Shown here in pieces: positions 58,563 to 64,000 of a stretch of DNA of 64,000 nt (position 1 is its first letter; each line of letters starts with the position of its first letter). The position numbers were made by a program, and so were the translations under genes. The notes under the pieces are model-generated. The model was given only the letters and a program-made list of their open reading frames with translations. It was not told the origin of the DNA and did no database searches. Origin of the DNA: Poronia punctata (Eukaryota; Ascomycota; Sordariomycetes; Xylariales; Xylariaceae); contig MU401468.1 in assembly GCA_022579005.1 (NCBI GenBank), positions 26,925 through 90,924 on the forward strand, in the 5' to 3' direction.

Positions 58563-59016
58563 AGTGGCCATTTCAACGGCGACTTACGATAAGCGGCAGA
58601 GCAAAACGGGTCTCGGGAAATCGACCTGATATGCATAGAGAAGTCAACACGTCTAATGAGCTTCTAGAAGATGCTCAATACGAAGTTATGATAATATTGT
58701 ATGCTTGTAAGATAGGTTAAACCTGGGAAGGGAAGCATCGCGGCGTTGACTCATGAGCAAATCTAGACACTTTCAAACAAGCATGAATTTTCCCTTTACA
58801 TGTACAATGTGATATCACTAAACCACATAGTAATGAAGTTTGCAATATCGTCAGGAATCTCGTTTAGCTGCACCCTAGGATTCTAATATATGCCAGTGCA
58901 CCTTTTCAGTTGCTCAGGCGCGGATGTTGACGTCATTCTCCCCAGTTCAAGTTTACACACATTATTGTCCGAGACATTTGAGTTAGTCGTTGCATAGTTC
59001 CCACCGACACTGACAT
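58563..59016. other. Short spacer CsbD-like / exonuclease III-like gene
   Basis: 450 bp between two genes in the same direction. No distinct elements seen. Confidence 0.5.
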
Positions 59017-60559
59017 ATGCACGTGAAATTATCCAGGTGTATCGGGCCATTTTTCAGTAACCGTCTCATGACTCGCGCCATCTCGCCGCCTCCGCTTCGA
59101 AGGAAGGGACCTCGGCACGAAACCAACACGTCCGGCGCTACAGTCAAGGCCGGGACACTACGTATATTCGCATGGAATGTGAACGGAATAGCACCTTTGG
59201 CCACGCCCTATCTTCGAAGAGATCAAGAACAGAAAAGTATACGATCCTTCCTGACAGCAAGCGGGAAGCGGAGAAGAGGAGATACCGGTCCCGACTATGA
59301 GGAGGAAGGGAAGCGTGAGGCCGTATCTGAGGATGAGAGGCTCCGGACATTCTTGAAACGGCATGGTTGGCCTCATGTTCTGTTTTTGCAAGAGGTGAAG
59401 ATTAGACGGGGGGACACGAAGATCATGGATGCCGTGCGCGTCGCCGTGAACGATACTTCTGGGCATCTGGGTCGAGGCATTGCCGAGGAGATGGCGGGAG
59501 ATGGAGGGCCATTGTATGATGTCCATTTTAACCTTCCCTATGATCCTTACAATGCGAAGGGCTTCGGCGGGAGGCTTTATGGTGTTGCGGCTGTGATTCG
59601 GAGGGATTTGTAAGTGCATACCGGTACCTCGTAATGGCGGATTTGTTATCGTCTGTCTTTAGAGATCGATGATCTCTGTTATCAAAGTTGGAATTGTCAC
59701 AGGGGGGGCGCCTTCCCTGGTCATCACTTGGTTAACAGATGACTGACGAGTGGTCAGTGCTCGCTCACATGTCGACACCATCCGCGACGTACCATGGGAT
59801 AAGGAAGGTCGCGTGCAAGTCATCGAGACGAAACCTCTCACTTTCCCCCTCGTCGGGGCACAAGAGAAGCCCCTGCGTTCTCGAGCTATTCTAACAACAG
59901 AAGATAAGAGCAAAGACGAAAGCACAGTCAGAGACGGTCAGAGACCGGCGGACGGGGCCATCAAGATAGCTCTCATCAACATCTACGCAGTCAACGGTAC
60001 CCCGAACCCATACCGATCCATAGCAGACGGCACCACCGTAATAGGCACACGTCACGACCGGAAACTCGCCGTGCATTACGAGCTCCTGCGCGAGGCGCGA
60101 CATCTTGAAGAAAGGGGGTTCGCGGTCGTCATAGCAGGTGATTTGAACGTGGCTCCCGATGCGCGGGATGGATATCCGCGACTCAGAACATGGCCGCCAC
60201 AACACGCGCGGAACAGGGCTGATTTCCATTCCAAGTTTTTCGGGTGTGGGAAAGTGGATAATATAGAGCCTGGTGTTAAGATGGCTTTATTATCTGGAGA
60301 CACGGGAGGAGAAGAAGAAGAAGAAGAAATGGCAGGTTTCGACGGCATTGATTCTTTCCGAGCTGTCCATGGTGATGCGAGACGGTATAGCTATTACCCT
60401 CGTACCAGGGACTGGGGCACTAGTTGTGATCGTGTCGATTTGATTCTTTTGTCTAGACCGCTGGGGAATGTCCTCGTTGATGCGGGTATTTGCGATAACC
60501 CGAGGGATAGGGGTCCTAGTGACCATTGTCCTGTTTGGGTTGAGTTGGGAGGAGGATAA
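59017..60559 (+). CDS. Exonuclease III-like endonuclease/phosphatase-fold protein
   Basis: A member of the EEP (DNase I-like) superfamily closest in motif layout to AP endonucleases of the ExoIII/APE type. Exons 59017-59609 and 59758-60559 give 464 aa. The 148-nt intron ends at CAG 59757, which restores VIRRDFARSHVDTIRDV. Motifs: LRIFAWNVNGIAPL (Asn), WPHVLFLQEVKI (metal-binding Glu), ALINIYAVNGTPN, VVIAGDLNVAPDARDG (Asp/Asn pair), SYYPRTRDWGTSCDRVDLILL and PSDHCPVWVEL (catalytic Asp-His). Insertions include an acidic run GGEEEEEEMAG and an Arg/Lys stretch GKRRRGD. Starting at 59017 gives MHVKLSRCIGPFFSNRLMTR, a possible mitochondrial leader; Met at 59068 is the alternative. DNA repair is likely but the substrate is not proven. 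Confidence 0.85.
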
Positions 60560-63500
60560 GGGGGTGTTGCCGACGATATACTAGTGTTAGTTGTCCAAGT
60601 TTCTCCTTGATATCTCGAGACGTGGGCGTCGGTCTCTTTGAACGGCCCATGAGCTACATAGTTATCTGGTTAGAGACTTCTAACACAAGTACTCGCATTC
60701 GGGGGTTGTAAAGGTGTTACCTAGATAGATAGCGTTTCCTAGGCAAATTACATTACATCCTCTGAATAAGCCAGTCCAACTGATTACAAACATCCGCTTT
60801 ACTGCAGTTGGACTACATGAAGAAAAGACACATCGGGCTAGTCGATCGAAGTCCAAGTTACTACCTCCTAGAATCGTCCGGCAGGTAAGCGTTTTGAATC
60901 AAATCTCAACTTCATGGCTCGATGCGTTTATGGAGGAATTCTGTAACAGTTGATATAGGCCCCTGTCATTCTCAGTTGCGCATACACACGGGGAATCATG
61001 AACGTAAGTAAACCCGACCAAGCCCCAGTTCGTTGGTCTTAAGCTCCCCAACTTACACGATCTAACAAGTTACCGGTATGTGTTGCTCAATACCTACGAG
61101 TAGGTATTCTATCCGTCTCGTATCATCCCGCTGCATCTTTCCTGAACTCCATGACCAGTTAGTTAGTTAGTTGTATGACCTAGGTAATCTAGTCGTTATT
61201 TTCCGACTGAGCAAACATCTTTAACCTCGAGGCTACGACGTGGCGGATCAACTCGTGGCTGCCTAGCCTATCCCCTTAGAAAGATATATATCCTCCTTTT
61301 TTTTTTTTTTTTAAAAACCTCTGTTTCATAACCCGCTGCATAGGTATTTAGGTAATAGCCCAGGCAACAACAATATTCAAACGTCACCCCCTGAAATTTC
61401 TGGACCCTACGTACTACCTACTTACTCATGTACCGAGCGACGAGATATGCGGCTATTCCAGTGGGTTGGGTTGGGTGGGTTGTTGTGAATAAGGATCCGC
61501 CCTGTCTGCCTATGTGCCCTGTCTCATGTCATGTCATCCTCGGCATGCATCTACTAAGTCTACCTACATATCTACGAGTATGTACTGCTCGCCCCCTTTT
61601 TCTCGGATCGGATCCGTATATAACCTACCTACCTAGCCTACCTAACAACTTGACCTTTGCCGTGTTTCCCGAGAACAAATAAATATCTAGACCTATCAAA
61701 ATTAAATAACACCCAAGGTTAGAGTGTTTGCACATAACGCGTCTAGGTTAGAGAGGTTGGTCAGTCAGTGTCAGGGCCGATCCGCTCCGCTCCGCTTTTT
61801 CTTATCGTACATACTCCGCCCGCCCCGTGTAGGTACGTTGTGTATATCCCTATTACCGGTACCAACGAAAGAGAGGAACATCCATCAACCAACCGGTTGG
61901 AACGGCATTTATCTAGTACCTTGTGACGTAGGTATGTAGGTAAAGTCCTGTGATTATCGTTTCTCGGGTCTGACTTACCTACCTACTCGTAGTAATCAAC
62001 ATATATCTAGTCTACGTACACGTACACGTACACACACGTACACGTACACGCTTTGACTTGAGATCAGTCAGTATCAGTGGTGGAAAAAAAAAGAATCAAG
62101 GGTCTGCTCCCGTCATTGATGGAATTGAATATATATTTAACAAAGGTAGGGGGTGGTAACCTATCTAGTATCTGGTTATTGCGGGTTTTTTTTTTTTTTT
62201 TTTTTTAAGAATCAAAGAAAGTGGCCAAATAGGCACTGAATTCGCCCCCCCCCCCCCCCCCCAGCTTTTTAATCGATGTCAATCTGTTTCCGTACTTGGC
62301 AGGTCGGGGGTCGTGGGGTTTGTAAAATTCCACCGGACCGGATCAACATTTTGTGTTTGGTGTAGGTCTGTTTTTTTCTGTGATTGGAGGTTTTTCATAG
62401 ATGATGAAACAGAAAGGACTTGGTATTTTTACGAGTACTTTACCTAGAGTAGAGCGGTGGAATGCCGCATGTAGCTATACTTATTACATTGTCTGTCTGC
62501 CTGTGTTCAAAAGCGTAGAGGTGTAATAATACCTAAGATATCTCTGGTGGCTGGCTGGCTAGATAGACAAGACGTAGGAGCGCTAAGACTTTGTAAATAG
62601 CCTAGTGGTAGGTGATGGGTAGCGCGAACGGACAACTTTTATGTTGGTATGTATTTTGCCAGTGGAGGATTTTAACGGTTGATGTTGGGTTGGGGTTGGG
62701 GTTGAGTCGAGGAAGTAGAACTTGGATGCCTACTTTACCTAACCTACTCAGGTCGGCATACCTATTGCTCTTGTCTGAGGCGTCTTGATTTGGAGGTACG
62801 TGTCATCATTGGAGAGAGTACCTATAACAAGATACGGCGATGCCAGATTGGAGACATCGCCAACAAGAATACCAAAATTATGGGAGATAGATGTATTTTC
62901 TTAACAATACCTGTCCATACGAGTATGTACACAATAACCTGGATAGGCGCACGCTACGCCGCACGAAGTTTTTTGAAGGATTGTGGCGGGAATTTGGTCA
63001 ATCTTGCAACCTTGTCAGTCAGTGCCTACCTACACGTAAATTGTGGTATAGACCGTGTATACACTGTGCATTAGACATTGTTATTAACCAATATGACAGC
63101 AAAAGGTCTTTCTTTCTTTCAGGTTTCCCATGTTTGAGTATCGTGCCCAGACACACGAGAGAGATATACCACACCACGTTTTTGTGAGGGTCGTGTAATA
63201 TAATATCTTGGCTGGTCGGCAAAAATGAGTTTTGAACACCCAAGCCGGGTCCGAGCCGGATTATATCCGATTTCAGCCTCCGATTATTTCTGTACGTTAA
63301 GGCTATTTTGCGGGGAACTGGGGGTTTCTAATATTAATCAGAGACGTAAAAACATGTATAATTGCCAGGTCAAAGAGCTTAAAGTTTTTTTTTTTAATTA
63401 GGGGATTCCTATTAGATCACACGGATAGGTACGACGTAAGAAGCGGGCCGCTGGGTTGTTTTTTTTGTTTGTTGCTGTTAAACAAGAGGGTTAGGGTCTC

Positions 63501-63769
63501 AGACTCTTTTGACAAAAACCATATCTACCTATCTCTCTTCGTAGATAGAAGAGGTACTCGTATGTTTGTTGCTTTTCCACACGTGTCCAAAATTATTTCA
63601 TGTTTAATACAAGATGAAGTTGTAAATAATCTACCTTGGAAGGCGTACAACGGTACAACTCACCTGTTAACTAGTGCGTGCGCCGCAGACAGTGGATTGC
63701 CAAGTATTATGCCAAGATCTGACATTCCTATTTTATTCTGTCCTACGCTAAAATAAACAAAGACCACGA
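60560..63769. other. Gene-poor right flank
   Basis: 3.2 kb with no gene I can support. Contains poly-T (about 61297-61312 and 62186-62206), poly-C (62245-62262), ACGTACACGTACAC-type repeats at 62016-62050, and TACTCGTA/TACGAGTA at about 61095 and 61985. Open frames at 62790-63074 and 63469-63756 are unrecognised. Confidence 0.5.
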
Positions 63770-64000
63770 CCTGGGTTAAATTTAAGATGCAGTACTTTTA
63801 AGACTGTAATAAGGCTTTAAAAAGCTAATCTTTATACTTATAAAATAAAGCTAAATATTAAAATAGCGTATAAAAGTAGTATATAAAGTAAAAAGTAGCG
63901 TAAAACTAAAACTAATTGCTATAAACTATAAATGCAAATTTTACTTAAACTAGCTAACTTTATATTATTTAATTTAGCAATAGTAATAGTTGCTAGCTAC
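63770..64000. repeat. AT-rich block, probable RIP-mutated repeat (continues off window)
   Basis: The base composition changes sharply at about 63770: from there to the end the sequence is almost only A/T words such as TTAAAAAGCTAA, TATAAAATAAAGC and TAGCTAAC, very rich in TpA. Such blocks in ascomycetes are the usual product of repeat-induced point mutation of transposon copies. No element can be named because it is cut by the window edge. Confidence 0.65.

Overview
The window looks like nuclear DNA of a filamentous ascomycete (Pezizomycotina, most likely a Sordariomycete; Xylariales is only a guess). The reasons are short GT-AG introns of about 50-210 nt with CT(A/G)A(C/T)-like branch sites, conserved fungal genes (NOP9, ATM1, EXO1, TMA16, MAM33, an ariadne-type RBR ligase), two P450s, a secreted GH11 xylanase and an AA9 LPMO, and long gene-poor spacers full of homopolymers and microsatellites. 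I rebuilt sixteen protein genes. Every gene with introns was spliced by eye, and every exon set below sums to a whole number of codons. I recognised no tRNA, rRNA or CRISPR array.

Layout. 0.8-6 kb: a five-exon phosphoketolase (+) facing a three-exon P450 (-). 6.8-11.7 kb: the pre-rRNA processing factor NOP9 (+) facing a five-exon P450 (-), with a long TC microsatellite between their 3' ends. 13.7-20.3 kb: a DUF6590-like gene (-) and the mitochondrial ABC exporter ATM1 (+), divergent across 2.7 kb. 20.6-21.1 kb: a 437-bp foldback, MITE-like element that carries five copies of a 13-bp palindrome. 22-31 kb: a mitochondrial Prx5-type peroxiredoxin, an ariadne-type RBR ubiquitin ligase and EXO1, all on the minus strand. 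32.2-36.4 kb: TMA16 and MAM33 (+). 37.3-42.6 kb: a GH11 xylanase (-) and an AA9-type LPMO (+), transcribed away from a shared 2.75-kb spacer, so together they form a small plant cell-wall degradation locus. 48.1-49.7 kb: a lone BAHD-type acyltransferase (-). 58.1-60.6 kb: a CsbD/LEA-like mitochondrial stress protein and an exonuclease III-like nuclease (+). The right edge (from about 63.77 kb) turns abruptly AT-rich, as RIP-mutated repeats do.

How the genes relate. Most are unrelated housekeeping neighbours. The two functional associations the sequence supports are the xylanase/LPMO pair and, loosely, a mitochondrial group (ATM1, peroxiredoxin, MAM33, CsbD-like). The two P450s and the acyltransferase are too far apart, and lack a backbone synthase, to be called a secondary-metabolite cluster. 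I found no clear new multi-gene system. The least-explained features are the foldback element near 20.6-21.1 kb, the DUF6590-like gene, and an 8-bp motif (TACTCGTA) scattered through the spacers.
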